This document shows, piece by piece, positions 17,726-26,111 of a DNA stretch of 64,000 nt. Under the pieces are notes generated by a model. That model searched no databases. It was not told where the DNA came from and was given only the letters and a program-made list of their open reading frames with translations. The stretch spans positions 248,001 to 312,000 of the forward strand of contig NZ_JAJEJT010000002.1 of assembly GCF_021390645.1 (NCBI RefSeq). Direction: 5' to 3'. Numbering within the stretch: the first letter of the stretch is position 1; each line of letters begins with the position of its first letter. This stretch comes from Paraburkholderia flagellata. GTDB lineage: Bacteria > Pseudomonadota > Gammaproteobacteria > Burkholderiales > Burkholderiaceae. The translations under genes and the position numbers were made by a program.

Positions 17726-18526
17726 TCACTCCGGCTTCACTGCCACCGAAGCTTCGGCAGTCAGCATCATGAACGTGAAGCTCTCCTGCAGATAGAGCTT
17801 CACGCTCCTGTCGTCATGCGACGAATACCCGATCGACACATCCTGCCCGAGGTGGAACGCGAAATCGCCGCCACGCGTGCTCAGGATCGCGCCGCCTTCA
17901 ATGGCCGGCGCCCAGATGATCTCGCCATTCACGAGACGGCGGATGTGCTCGAGAATCGGATAACCCTGGTCGCTCGCTTCGCTCACCGCCGTGTAGGCAT
18001 CGGAGCCGAGCAGCACCGCATACGGGCCGTCCACGCCCTGCAGACGCAACTGTTCGAGCGCCTTGGCGATGACCGTGGGGTAGTCGGCGATATCGGCCGG
18101 CAGCGGCAGAATCGGGTTCGACGAACCCTCGCGAATGCCCGTGATCTGCGCAGCCGTGTAGCCGTCGAAAATCGCGCGGTCTTCCGCGAACGCGAGGCGC
18201 GTGGCCGCGTCCTTGGCCGGTTGCCAGTCGGAGTCTTCTGCGCCGCGCTCCACGTCGTCGATGGCATCGCGCGAAAGCTCGAACGGCACGCGCAATTCCA
18301 CGATCGCCTTCACCTCGCGCTGGCGTGCGCGGATGCCTTCCAGCGGCGCTTCGATGCCGTTCTGGTGGCCGGTGCCGACTGCCGCGAGCGCCGGGCCGCC
18401 GGGGCCCTCGACGTCCACGACGCGGCGGCCCGCGAGCGAGCGCTTGAAGGTGCGTGCGACTTCTTCTTCGATCTGCGACCACGCGGCCGTGGAAATGGGC
18501 GCCAGCTCGCGATGGAGGTTATTCAT
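17726..18526 (-). CDS. enc: Encapsulin nanocompartment shell protein (family 1)
   Basis: A 266-residue HK97-fold shell protein, the usual size for family 1 encapsulins. Recognisable segments are LHRELAPISTAAWSQIEEE at the N-terminus (which forms the cargo-binding surface), ARTFKRSLAGRRVVDV, GREGSSNP-like loop IREGSSNPILPLP, and the C-terminal YLQESFTFMMLTAEASVAVKP. Such proteins self-assemble into ~24-nm or larger protein cages in the cytoplasm. Its ATG overlaps the stop of the upstream peroxidase gene by eight bases, with AAAGGAG inside that gene, so shell and cargo are translationally coupled. Confidence 0.95.
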   Translation of the reverse strand: MNNLHRELAPISTAAWSQIEEEVARTFKRSLAGRRVVDVEGPGGPALAAVGTGHQNGIEAPLEGIRARQREVKAIVELRVPFELSRDAIDDVERGAEDSDWQPAKDAATRLAFAEDRAIFDGYTAAQITGIREGSSNPILPLPADIADYPTVIAKALEQLRLQGVDGPYAVLLGSDAYTAVSEASDQGYPILEHIRRLVNGEIIWAPAIEGGAILSTRGGDFAFHLGQDVSIGYSSHDDRSVKLYLQESFTFMMLTAEASVAVKPE

Positions 18527-19604
18527 ACCGGGGTGCTCCTTTGAGGGATCCGATGGCGAGCGAGCCGTCCGCGCTCGGCGCGGCGGCAGGCTCGGTTTCT
18601 GTTTGCGATGAATCGGCGGCGCTCACATCGATGGTGGGCGCGGCGCCCGGATCGACTTCGGCGAGCGCTTCGAGCAGCGGCTGCGAAGGCACGAAGAACA
18701 GTCCGCCCGTGACGGCGCGGCTGAAGTCGAGCAGCCGGTCGTAGTTGCCGGGCGGCAGGCCGACGAACATGTTTTCGAGCATCTGTTCGATCGGCTCGGG
18801 CGAGCGCGCGTAGCCGATGAAGTAGGTGCCGAATTCGGCAGAGCCGGGCCGGCCGAACGGCATGTTGTCGCGCAGGATCTTGATCTCGTTGCCCGCGTCG
18901 TCTTCGAGCGTGGTGAGCGAGCTGTGCGACCAGCTCGGCTTCACGGCTTCGTCCAGTTCGATGTCCTGGAGCTTGGTGCGGCCGATGATGTGCTCCTGCG
19001 CTTCGACGGAAAGCGCGTTCCAGCCTTTCATGTCGTGCAGGTATTTCTGCACGAGCACGTAGCTGCCGCCGCAGAATTCGGGATCGTCGTTTTCGCCGAT
19101 CACCGTGAAGTGAACGGCTTCGTTGCCCGTGGGATTTTCGGTGCCGTCGACGAAGCCGATCATCGCGCGCATGTCGAAGTTGCGAAAGCCGTGCACTTCG
19201 TCCACGGTCGTGACCGCGCCTTCCAGGCGCGTCATGAGCTGGGTGGCCAGTTCGAAGCACAGGTCGGTTTCGTCGGCGCGTATGTGCAGCAGGATGTCGC
19301 CGGGCGTGGCGATCGCCTTGCGCTCGCCCGTGCCGAATTCGCGGAACGGATGCAACTCGGCCGGGCGCGGCTCGCCGAACAGCTTGTCCCATGCGTCGGA
19401 CGAAAAGCCCACCACGCACGAGAGATTGCCAGCCGGCACGCGCTTGCCCACCGCGCGCACGAGGTTGGCGACGTCGGCGCACCAGGCGCGCACGGTGGCG
19501 CGGCTCGCGACGTCTTCGTTGACGGTGGCCACGATGAAGAAGGCGTTGCGCGTGACCGCGCTGGAAACGGACTGCGGTTCCTGCGTGAGAGAGGCCGGCG
19601 TCAT
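18519..19604 (-). CDS. dyp: DyP-type haem peroxidase, encapsulin cargo
   Basis: A 361-residue dye-decolourising peroxidase. The catalytic Asp is in GFVDGTENP, and the proximal-His/distal-Arg region reads WSHSSL and ILRDNMPFG. After the enzyme domain comes a Pro/Ala/Thr-rich, probably disordered linker of ~30 residues, then the tail DGSLAIGSLKGAPRYE, which matches the known encapsulin cargo-loading peptide. The enzyme is therefore expected to be packaged in the shell encoded next. Start at the ATG at 19604 gives the usual N-terminus; upstream frame is poor. Function: peroxide-dependent oxidation, probably in stress defence. Confidence 0.94.
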   Translation of the reverse strand: MTPASLTQEPQSVSSAVTRNAFFIVATVNEDVASRATVRAWCADVANLVRAVGKRVPAGNLSCVVGFSSDAWDKLFGEPRPAELHPFREFGTGERKAIATPGDILLHIRADETDLCFELATQLMTRLEGAVTTVDEVHGFRNFDMRAMIGFVDGTENPTGNEAVHFTVIGENDDPEFCGGSYVLVQKYLHDMKGWNALSVEAQEHIIGRTKLQDIELDEAVKPSWSHSSLTTLEDDAGNEIKILRDNMPFGRPGSAEFGTYFIGYARSPEPIEQMLENMFVGLPPGNYDRLLDFSRAVTGGLFFVPSQPLLEALAEVDPGAAPTIDVSAADSSQTETEPAAAPSADGSLAIGSLKGAPRYE

Positions 19605-19745
19605 GGTGTGGGGTATCGCTAGGGAGTCGGGTTTGAGTTCTGCTGCGCCCGCATAGTTTAGCCAATGTCGCAAAAAAGAGCCGTTTGCAGGCGAGAGGGT
19701 GCCGTGCGAGGATAGTCGGCGTCATGGCCATCCTGGAGACGCACC

Positions 19746-20018
19746 ATGTGGGACCACACCGAGCATGAAGGCTTCGAGATCTGGGTGCTGCCGATTCCGG
19801 CGTTCGGGCCGCGCGCGCCCGAGCCGCTGTTCCACTACAGCGGCTACATCTGCCGCCACGGCGCGGATGCCCATGTCGAAGGACGCAGCGTGCGCTTTCA
19901 CGACATGATGCGTAATTACACAGGGCCCGACGCCGCGCTCGACGCCGCCTACGCGGATGCGCGCAAGCGCATCGACCGCTTCCATGCCACGGGAAGCTGG
20001 GGCGAGAGCACCGCCTGA
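19746..20018 (+). CDS. Small soluble protein of unknown function
   Basis: A 90-residue protein with no signal peptide or membrane helix. The N-terminal half is strand-like and aromatic (FEIWVLPIPAFG, FHYSGYICRHG); the C-terminal half is helical and charged (ALDAAYADARKRIDRFHATG). GGAG lies a suitable distance before the ATG. I do not recognise a family. It is divergent from the DyP-encapsulin operon, separated by ~140 bp. Confidence 0.65.
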   Translation: MWDHTEHEGFEIWVLPIPAFGPRAPEPLFHYSGYICRHGADAHVEGRSVRFHDMMRNYTGPDAALDAAYADARKRIDRFHATGSWGESTA

Positions 20019-20034
20019 GCTTTCAATCTCCCTT

Positions 20035-22143
20035 TCAGCGGCCGCCCTGCACGACCAGTTTCACGGGCCGCCCCTCGCAGCCCGCTTCGCCCGGCAGCGC
20101 GAGCGTGCGCCAGCCAGCCGGCTGGCCGGGGGCGCTGAGGTCCGAACTGTCGTCGGGGTAGCTCGTGACCACGTTGAACGGCCACGACCCGCGGCGCAGC
20201 CGCTCGTGCACGAGCGAGCCGACCCAGATCGGCGTGGGCTCGCCGCCGTCTGCCTTGCCGCCGCCATTGCCATTGCCGTTTCCAGCATGCCGCGGCGCGA
20301 GCGCGTAGCCCGAAGGCCAGAAGCGCAGCACGTCGCGGCGGCTGCCCGGCTCGCCCGCGTCGCCAGGCTTCGCGGTCAGGCGCGCGCGGGCGAACACGAG
20401 CGGCGAGGGCAGGCCGTTGTTCAGCTTCGGCAGCAGCGGCAGCGACATCACGTCCACGTTCGGTGCGACGAGCGATAGCACGCTCCTCAGCGAGATCTGC
20501 GGGCCCTCGGCCCAGCCTGCGTCGCGCAGCGCCGCGCGCAGGTCGTCGGCGCTGGCGGCCCACTGGATCGTCATCGGCTCGCGGCGCGCGCCTTTCATGT
20601 CGAAGCGATAGCACGCAAACGTCCTCCACAGCGAGTCGCTCCACTGCAATTGCGTGATGACGACGGGCGCCGCCGCCGTGGCGGTCGTGGGCGGTGCGGG
20701 CGCGCGCCATGACGGCACCGTCTGCAGGAGAAAGGCGCCGACCAGCACGACGAGCACGATGGGCGGCATATACACGCGTTGCGGCGGCCGCTTGGGGTAG
20801 CGCCAGAGCGAGGTGAGCACGACGATCGCCACCCAGATCGCGGCGAAGGCTGCGCCGCCGATGGCGTCCGAGAACAGGAAGCGGTCGAAGTAGAGCCCCG
20901 CGAACGCCACGGTCACGACAATCCCGTTGCCGAGCGCGGCGACGAGTGCGGCCTCCAGCATGCTCGCGCGGCGCACGAGCAGGAACATCACGAAGCCGTA
21001 GACGATGACCATCGTCGACACGCGGTCGCTCGGGAACACATAGGCCTCGACGGCCTGGCCGCCACCCGGCGCCGTATGGTGAATGACGAAGCGCAGGATG
21101 ACGATGAGCAGTTGCGAAACGGCCGCCGCAATCATCCAGTAAGCGATGGTGCGCCAACGCCGCTCCAGCACCATCCATACACCCATCGTCGCGATGAGCG
21201 CCGCCAGCGTCCAGCTGCTGCCGAGCGTTTCGACGCGCGCGAGCGTCGCGTCGGCCCATGTGGTGCGGATCGACTGCAGGAACTGGCGCACGGACTGGTC
21301 GAGCTGCACGAGCGGCGCGCCGCGCAGCACGTTGCCTAGCACATAGGAAAACACGGCCGCGCTTACCGGCACGAGGCCCGTGATCACGATGACGGGGCCG
21401 AGCGCGGGCTGCGCCGGATCGAGCAGGCGGGCGATGCGCTTCGAGGCGCGTCCGGGATGCTGCGCCGCCCACTGCGCCGCGCTGCGCCGCGACGCGCCGG
21501 CCCAGTTGTCGATGTGCAGGAGCAGCATGCGCACGAAGCGCCAGATGAGCCAGACCGCGAACGCTACGATGCCGATGACCACGACGAGCCGGAACGACAC
21601 CGCCCCCGCGAGCTGGAGCGAGGCGCCGAACACCACGCCCGGCACGATATGCGCGGGCGCCCAGATGAGCGCGGAGATCACGTTCATCATGAAGAAGCGC
21701 ATGGGCTTCATGCCGGCCATGCCCGCGACGATCGGCACCACGGCGCGTAGCGGCGCGATGAAGCGCGCGAGGATCACGCTGCGCGTGCCGTGGCTCACGA
21801 AGTAGGCCTGCGCGCGTTCGAGAATGCCGGGGTGGCGGCTGAACGGCCACATCTGGCCAAGCGAGTCCCGATAGCGATGGCCGATCCAGAAGCTCACGCC
21901 GTCGCCGGCCACGGCGCCCGCAATGGCGCAGACGAAGAGCCAGCCAAGGTTGATCGTGCCCGTGGCTGCGAACGCGCCTGCAATGAACATCGCCGTGCTG
22001 CCGGGAAAGAACGTGCCGACGAACGCGAGCGATTCGAGGAAAGCGGCGACCGCGACAAAGGCGAGCGTCCACGTGGCATGCGCGGCGAGCAGGTGCAGCA
22101 GATGATCGTAGGCGTGCTCCATGAGCGGGGCGGGTTCGTTCAC
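20035..22143 (-). CDS. DedA-PAP2-LssY membrane fusion with degenerate PAP2 site
   Basis: A 702-residue protein with three parts: a DedA/SNARE-associated membrane domain (residues ~1-220, with FPGSTAMFIAG and SRHPGILERAQAYF), a PAP2-like six-helix domain (~240-460), and a C-terminal LssY-type soluble domain (~490-702) with RFDMKGARREPMTIQW. The PAP2 active site is lost: PSGH reads PSDR, the K-x6-RP motif reads R-x6-AP, and the SR-x5-H-x3-D motif keeps only its final Asp. The protein may be a lipid scramblase/transport protein with a structural PAP2 part. Start is GTG at 22143 or ATG at 22122; neither has a clear ribosome site. Confidence 0.85.
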   Translation of the reverse strand: MNEPAPLMEHAYDHLLHLLAAHATWTLAFVAVAAFLESLAFVGTFFPGSTAMFIAGAFAATGTINLGWLFVCAIAGAVAGDGVSFWIGHRYRDSLGQMWPFSRHPGILERAQAYFVSHGTRSVILARFIAPLRAVVPIVAGMAGMKPMRFFMMNVISALIWAPAHIVPGVVFGASLQLAGAVSFRLVVVIGIVAFAVWLIWRFVRMLLLHIDNWAGASRRSAAQWAAQHPGRASKRIARLLDPAQPALGPVIVITGLVPVSAAVFSYVLGNVLRGAPLVQLDQSVRQFLQSIRTTWADATLARVETLGSSWTLAALIATMGVWMVLERRWRTIAYWMIAAAVSQLLIVILRFVIHHTAPGGGQAVEAYVFPSDRVSTMVIVYGFVMFLLVRRASMLEAALVAALGNGIVVTVAFAGLYFDRFLFSDAIGGAAFAAIWVAIVVLTSLWRYPKRPPQRVYMPPIVLVVLVGAFLLQTVPSWRAPAPPTTATAAAPVVITQLQWSDSLWRTFACYRFDMKGARREPMTIQWAASADDLRAALRDAGWAEGPQISLRSVLSLVAPNVDVMSLPLLPKLNNGLPSPLVFARARLTAKPGDAGEPGSRRDVLRFWPSGYALAPRHAGNGNGNGGGKADGGEPTPIWVGSLVHERLRRGSWPFNVVTSYPDDSSDLSAPGQPAGWRTLALPGEAGCEGRPVKLVVQGGR

Positions 22144-22458
22144 TGGGGCTCGCGCGAAGGGCGCGAGATTGGGCGGGTGTCGGTCCGCTACCGGCCGTCC
22201 GCAACTGGCCGTCCGCGACTGGCCGTCCGCAACCGGCCGTCCGCGATGTGCCGCAAGCGGCGTGCGGGACCATCAGGCGCAATATAACCGGGCGCGCGCA
22301 ACTACGTGCGACGCAAGGCCGGGCGGGGCAGAGCGGGGTGGCGAAGGCGGGGGGCCGCGTCGCGCGGCGGCGACGCGCAGGGCTGGCGGCTGATTTGCGG
22401 CTGATTGGCGGCGTATTAGCCGATTGCGCCAGCGAGTTCGAGCACGAGTGTGACCAGG
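22144..22458. other. Intergenic region holding a tandem repeat
   Basis: Gene-free stretch between the DedA fusion gene and the CoA-transferase gene. Besides the 14-bp repeat array listed separately, it is very G-rich and I see no open frame with a ribosome site. The DedA fusion promoter should lie here. Confidence 0.4.
22193..22248. repeat. Four tandem copies of a 14-bp repeat
   Basis: The unit GGCCGTCCGCAACT is repeated four times head to tail with one to three changes per copy; a partial copy (GTCCGCTACC) precedes it. The unit is not a multiple of three and the array sits just upstream of the DedA fusion gene. Confidence 0.85.
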
Positions 22459-23673
22459 CTAGATAACGCCTTTTTCCTTCAACCCGGCCAGTTGTTCCGC
22501 CGAATAACCGAGCAGCGACTGCAAGACATCCTGCGTGCCTTCGCCGAGTTGCGGCGGCGCGTGCCGCACGGGCATGCGTTCGCCATCGAAGCGCCACGGC
22601 GGCGCGAGCACGGGCGTCGTGCCGCTTTCGGTATGCGGATGCGGCTGCTGCGTGACGAGTCCGCCAAGCGTGGCGCGCGGCGAAAGCAGCGCCTCGCGCA
22701 AGCCTGCCACTTCGCCGCACGGAATGCCCGCACGCGCGAGGCGTTCGAGCAAGAGCTTGCGCGGACGGCTGCCCAGTTCGCGCGTGAGTTCCGGCACGAG
22801 CGTTTCGCGGTTCTGTCCGCGCAGAATGTTGGTCTTGTAGCGTGCGTCGTCGGCGAGGTCGGCGCGCTCGATCACTTCGCGGCAAAAGCGCTCGAACTGC
22901 GCGTTGTTGCCCACAGTGATGACGAGCGGACCATCGGCTGCATCGAACACGCCATACGGCACGATCGACGGGTGCGCGTTGCCGTAGCGCGGCGGGTCTT
23001 CGCCGATCAGCAGCGCTTCGAGGCCGTAATAAGCGGTAATCATGATGCCGCAGTCGAACAGCGCCATTTCGATATGGCGCCCGCGTCCCGTGCGCTCGCG
23101 CTCGTACAGCGCGGCGAGCATCGCCTGCGCGGAATACATGCCCGTGAAGAGATCCACGGCCGCCACGCCGAACTTGAGCGGCGGCTGGTGGGCTTCGCCG
23201 TTCATCGCCATCAGGCCCGTTTCACCCTGCACGACGAGGTCGTAGCCGGGGCGTTTTGCTTCGGGGCCAGTGCGGTCGTAGCCCGAAATCGAGCAATAGA
23301 TGAGACGCGGGTTCTCCGCGCTCAACTGCTCATAGCCAAGCCCGAGCTTTTCCACGCCACCGAACTTGAAGTTCTGGATGACGATGTCGCTGTTCTTCGC
23401 CAGCTCGCGCACGATCTGCTGGCCTTCGGGCGTTTGCAGATCGAGCGTGATCGAACGCTTGTTGCGATTCACGCTGTTGAAATACGCAGTCTCGGTCTTG
23501 CCGACTCGCACGCCCCAGTCGCGCGTGTCGTCGCCGCGGTCGGGATGCTCGATCTTGATGACTTCCGCGCCGAGATCGCCGAGCACCATCGCGCTCCACG
23601 GCCCGGCCAGCACACGCGAAAGATCGAGTACGCGCACGCCCGATAGAGGCAAGCTGCTTTTGTCCGTCTGCAT
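22459..23673 (-). CDS. CaiB/BaiF family CoA-transferase
   Basis: A 404-residue class III CoA-transferase. It begins with the family signature LSGVRVLDLSRVLAGPW, has GAEVIKIEHPDRGDDTR, and the catalytic Asp in PGYDLVVQGETGLM. It moves CoA between acids without a free CoA intermediate. As the last gene of an operon with two acyl-CoA dehydrogenases and a FadJ-type enzyme, it probably activates or unloads the operon's acid substrate. AGGAG lies before the ATG at 23673; a longer frame upstream is less likely. Confidence 0.9.
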   Translation of the reverse strand: MQTDKSSLPLSGVRVLDLSRVLAGPWSAMVLGDLGAEVIKIEHPDRGDDTRDWGVRVGKTETAYFNSVNRNKRSITLDLQTPEGQQIVRELAKNSDIVIQNFKFGGVEKLGLGYEQLSAENPRLIYCSISGYDRTGPEAKRPGYDLVVQGETGLMAMNGEAHQPPLKFGVAAVDLFTGMYSAQAMLAALYERERTGRGRHIEMALFDCGIMITAYYGLEALLIGEDPPRYGNAHPSIVPYGVFDAADGPLVITVGNNAQFERFCREVIERADLADDARYKTNILRGQNRETLVPELTRELGSRPRKLLLERLARAGIPCGEVAGLREALLSPRATLGGLVTQQPHPHTESGTTPVLAPPWRFDGERMPVRHAPPQLGEGTQDVLQSLLGYSAEQLAGLKEKGVI

Positions 23674-23730
23674 CGACAGGCACTCCTGGTTCGTTGTTGG
23701 GGCAACTGTTCGCAGCCGCCCCCTCATGGC

Positions 23731-24879
23731 TCACGCCGCCTCACGCCCCAATGCGATGTAGCGCGCGAGATGATGATCCTCGTCGCCCAGCTGATGATCG
23801 ATCATGACGAGCCGCTTTGCATAGTGCGCAAGCGGCAATTCCCACGTCATGCCAATGCCGCCATGCAGCTGGATCGCCTCTTCCGCCACGCGCGCGCCAA
23901 TGCGCCCGATCGTGTACTTCGCCGCCGAAAGCGCGCGCTCGCGCTGCACGCGCGGTGCGTCGATCGCCGCTGCGGCGTTGATGACCGCCGAGCGCGCCTG
24001 CTCGATTTCGAGCAGCACGTCCGCCATGCGATGCTGCAACGCCTGGAAGCTGCCGATGGGTGCGCCGAACTGCTTGCGCGTGCGCAGGTATTCGAGCGTG
24101 AAGCCGCGTGCGATATCCATCGCGCCCACGGCTTCCGCCGCGAGCGCCACGATGCCGTAGCCGCGTGCGTGTTCGAGCGTCGCGAAGCCGCTGCCTTGCG
24201 TGCCGACGAGCGCATCGGCATTCAACTTCACGTTGTCGAGCGTCACTTCCGCTGCACGGCCGCCGTCGATCTTGCGGTAGCCGCGCACGCTCACGCCTGC
24301 TGCATCGCGCGGCACGAGGAAGAGGGAGATGCCCGCTTCGTCGAATACGCTACCGGGTTTGTCGAACGCGGCACGCGCCGAAACGAGCAATACGTCGGCA
24401 TGTTCCGCGTGCTGCACGACGCCCTTTGCGCCTTGCAGAACCCAACCGTCCGCGCTTTTCTCCGCACGGGTCGTCACGCGCGCTTCCTCGTAGTGCGAAC
24501 CCGGTTCGTCGTGCGCGAGCGTAGCGATTTGCGAACCGTCGATGAACGACGCAATGCGCGCGCGCTGCGCCTCGCTGCCCGCATGGGCGAGCACGCGGCC
24601 AACGATCAGAGTATCGAGGAACGGCTCGACCACGAGGCCGCGCCCGAGCGCTTCGAACACCACCGCGACGTCGAAGGCTGCGCCCCCAAAGCCGCCATCG
24701 GCCTCGTCGAACAGCGCGCCGATCACGCCGAGTTCGGCGAAGCGCTGCCACATGTCTGCGCTAAAGCCTTGCGTGGAGCGCGCGATTGTATCGCGCGTAT
24801 TGAAAGCGTACTGCTCCGTAATGAAGCGGTTGAGCGTATCCGCAAGCATGCGGCGGTCTTCTGTGTGCTGGAAATCCAT
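23731..24879 (-). CDS. Acyl-CoA dehydrogenase, subunit lacking EGT motif
   Basis: A 382-residue acyl-CoA dehydrogenase homologue. The family fold is clear (MADVLLEIEQARSAVINAA, then IQLHGGIGMTWE), but the C-terminus ends HQLGDEDHHLARYIALG and lacks the usual Y-E-G-T catalytic segment. It lies 10 bp after another dehydrogenase gene. Paired genes of this kind encode alpha2beta2 heterotetramers in mycobacterial steroid degradation, so these two may form one mixed enzyme. Substrate unknown. Confidence 0.87.
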   Translation of the reverse strand: MDFQHTEDRRMLADTLNRFITEQYAFNTRDTIARSTQGFSADMWQRFAELGVIGALFDEADGGFGGAAFDVAVVFEALGRGLVVEPFLDTLIVGRVLAHAGSEAQRARIASFIDGSQIATLAHDEPGSHYEEARVTTRAEKSADGWVLQGAKGVVQHAEHADVLLVSARAAFDKPGSVFDEAGISLFLVPRDAAGVSVRGYRKIDGGRAAEVTLDNVKLNADALVGTQGSGFATLEHARGYGIVALAAEAVGAMDIARGFTLEYLRTRKQFGAPIGSFQALQHRMADVLLEIEQARSAVINAAAAIDAPRVQRERALSAAKYTIGRIGARVAEEAIQLHGGIGMTWELPLAHYAKRLVMIDHQLGDEDHHLARYIALGREAA

Positions 24880-24889
24880 GGCGTGCCTC

Positions 24890-26086
24890 TCAAAGACCGA
24901 GAATCATCTTGGAGATGATGTTCTTCTGAATTTCGTTGGAGCCGCCGAAAATCGACAACTTGCGGTTGTTGAAGTATTGCGCGGCGGCGCTGGCGGCTTC
25001 ATCCGGGCCGATCGCATCGCCCGCATAGCCTTCCTCGAGCGCTTCCTCGACGAACGGCGCCGCGTACGGCCCCATCGCGCGACGCAGCAGCGAGGAAATC
25101 TCCTGGCGGATTTCGGTGCCGCGAATCTTCAGCATCGAGCTTTCCGCACCGGGCACGCCGCCGCCCGCGACGGCTGCGATCACGCGCAGGTTCGTCGTCT
25201 TCATGTTCTCCAGATCGATCTCGACCTTCGCAAGGCGCGCGGCGAACTGCGGATCTTGCGCAAGCGGCTTGCCGTTGCGCGTGATTTTCTGCGCGGCGCG
25301 CTTCAGGCGCGCGAGCGCCGCCACCGAAAAGCCGACGCCAGCGATATTCGTGCGCTCGTACGTGAGCAGATATTTCGCGTAGGTCCAGCCCTTGTTTTCT
25401 TCGCCAACGAGATTTTCCACCGGTACGCGTACGTCGGTGAAGAACACTTCGTTCACCTCATGTTCTCCGTCGAGCGTGACGATGGGGCGGACTTCGATGC
25501 CCGGCGTGTTCATGTCGATCAGCAAGAAGCTGATGCCCTCCTGCTTGCGCACGTCGGTGGCGGTGCGCACGAGGCAGAAGATCATGTTCGCGTAGTGGCC
25601 GAGCGTGGTCCACGTTTTCTGGCCGTTCACCAGGTAGTGGTCGCCGCTACGAACTGCCGTGGTGCGCACAGAGGCGAGGTCCGAGCCTGCGCCCGGTTCC
25701 GAATAGCCCTGGCACCACCAGTCCGAGCCATCGAGAATGCGCGGCAGCCAGTAGCGCTTTTGCGCCTCGCTGCCGTACTTGATGAGTACGGGCCCGAGCA
25801 TGTTCACGCCGAACGGCACGATGCGCGGCGCGCCCGCAATCGCGCATTCGTTCTCGAAGATGAACTTCTGCACTGCGCTCCAGCCAGGGCCGCCGTATTC
25901 CTTCGGCCAGTGATTCGCGAGCCAGCCTTTTTCGTGGAGGATGGCGTGCCATTGCGCCATGTCGTCGCGCGTGAGGTGCCGACCGTTGCTCACCTTGTTC
26001 GCGAGGCGCTGCGGCAGGCGCTCCTTCAGGAAGGCGAGCACTTCGCTGCGGAACGCCTCTTCTTCGGTGGTGAATTTGAGGTCCAT
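24890..26086 (-). CDS. Acyl-CoA dehydrogenase, FadE17-like partner
   Basis: A 398-residue acyl-CoA dehydrogenase. It has WCQGYSEPGAGSDLASVRT for FAD/substrate binding and ends FGGSNEIQKNIISKMILGL; at the position of the usual catalytic Glu (Y-E-G-T-S-E) it reads F-G-G-S-N-E, so the base must come from elsewhere in the fold, as in some family members. Complete length. It precedes the second dehydrogenase by 10 bp, supporting joint function. It follows the FadJ-type gene by 25 bp in the same operon. Confidence 0.88.
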   Translation of the reverse strand: MDLKFTTEEEAFRSEVLAFLKERLPQRLANKVSNGRHLTRDDMAQWHAILHEKGWLANHWPKEYGGPGWSAVQKFIFENECAIAGAPRIVPFGVNMLGPVLIKYGSEAQKRYWLPRILDGSDWWCQGYSEPGAGSDLASVRTTAVRSGDHYLVNGQKTWTTLGHYANMIFCLVRTATDVRKQEGISFLLIDMNTPGIEVRPIVTLDGEHEVNEVFFTDVRVPVENLVGEENKGWTYAKYLLTYERTNIAGVGFSVAALARLKRAAQKITRNGKPLAQDPQFAARLAKVEIDLENMKTTNLRVIAAVAGGGVPGAESSMLKIRGTEIRQEISSLLRRAMGPYAAPFVEEALEEGYAGDAIGPDEAASAAAQYFNNRKLSIFGGSNEIQKNIISKMILGL

Positions 26087-26111
26087 GTGTGAAAAGCTCC
26101 TTATTGCACCT

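Noticed and set aside
22193..22248. CRISPR-like array
   Set aside because: The 14-bp units abut directly with no spacers; it is a simple tandem repeat.
19949..22885. 978-codon minus-strand open frame
   Set aside because: Out of frame with the DedA-PAP2-LssY gene and Arg-rich with no domain pattern; a shadow of the real gene.
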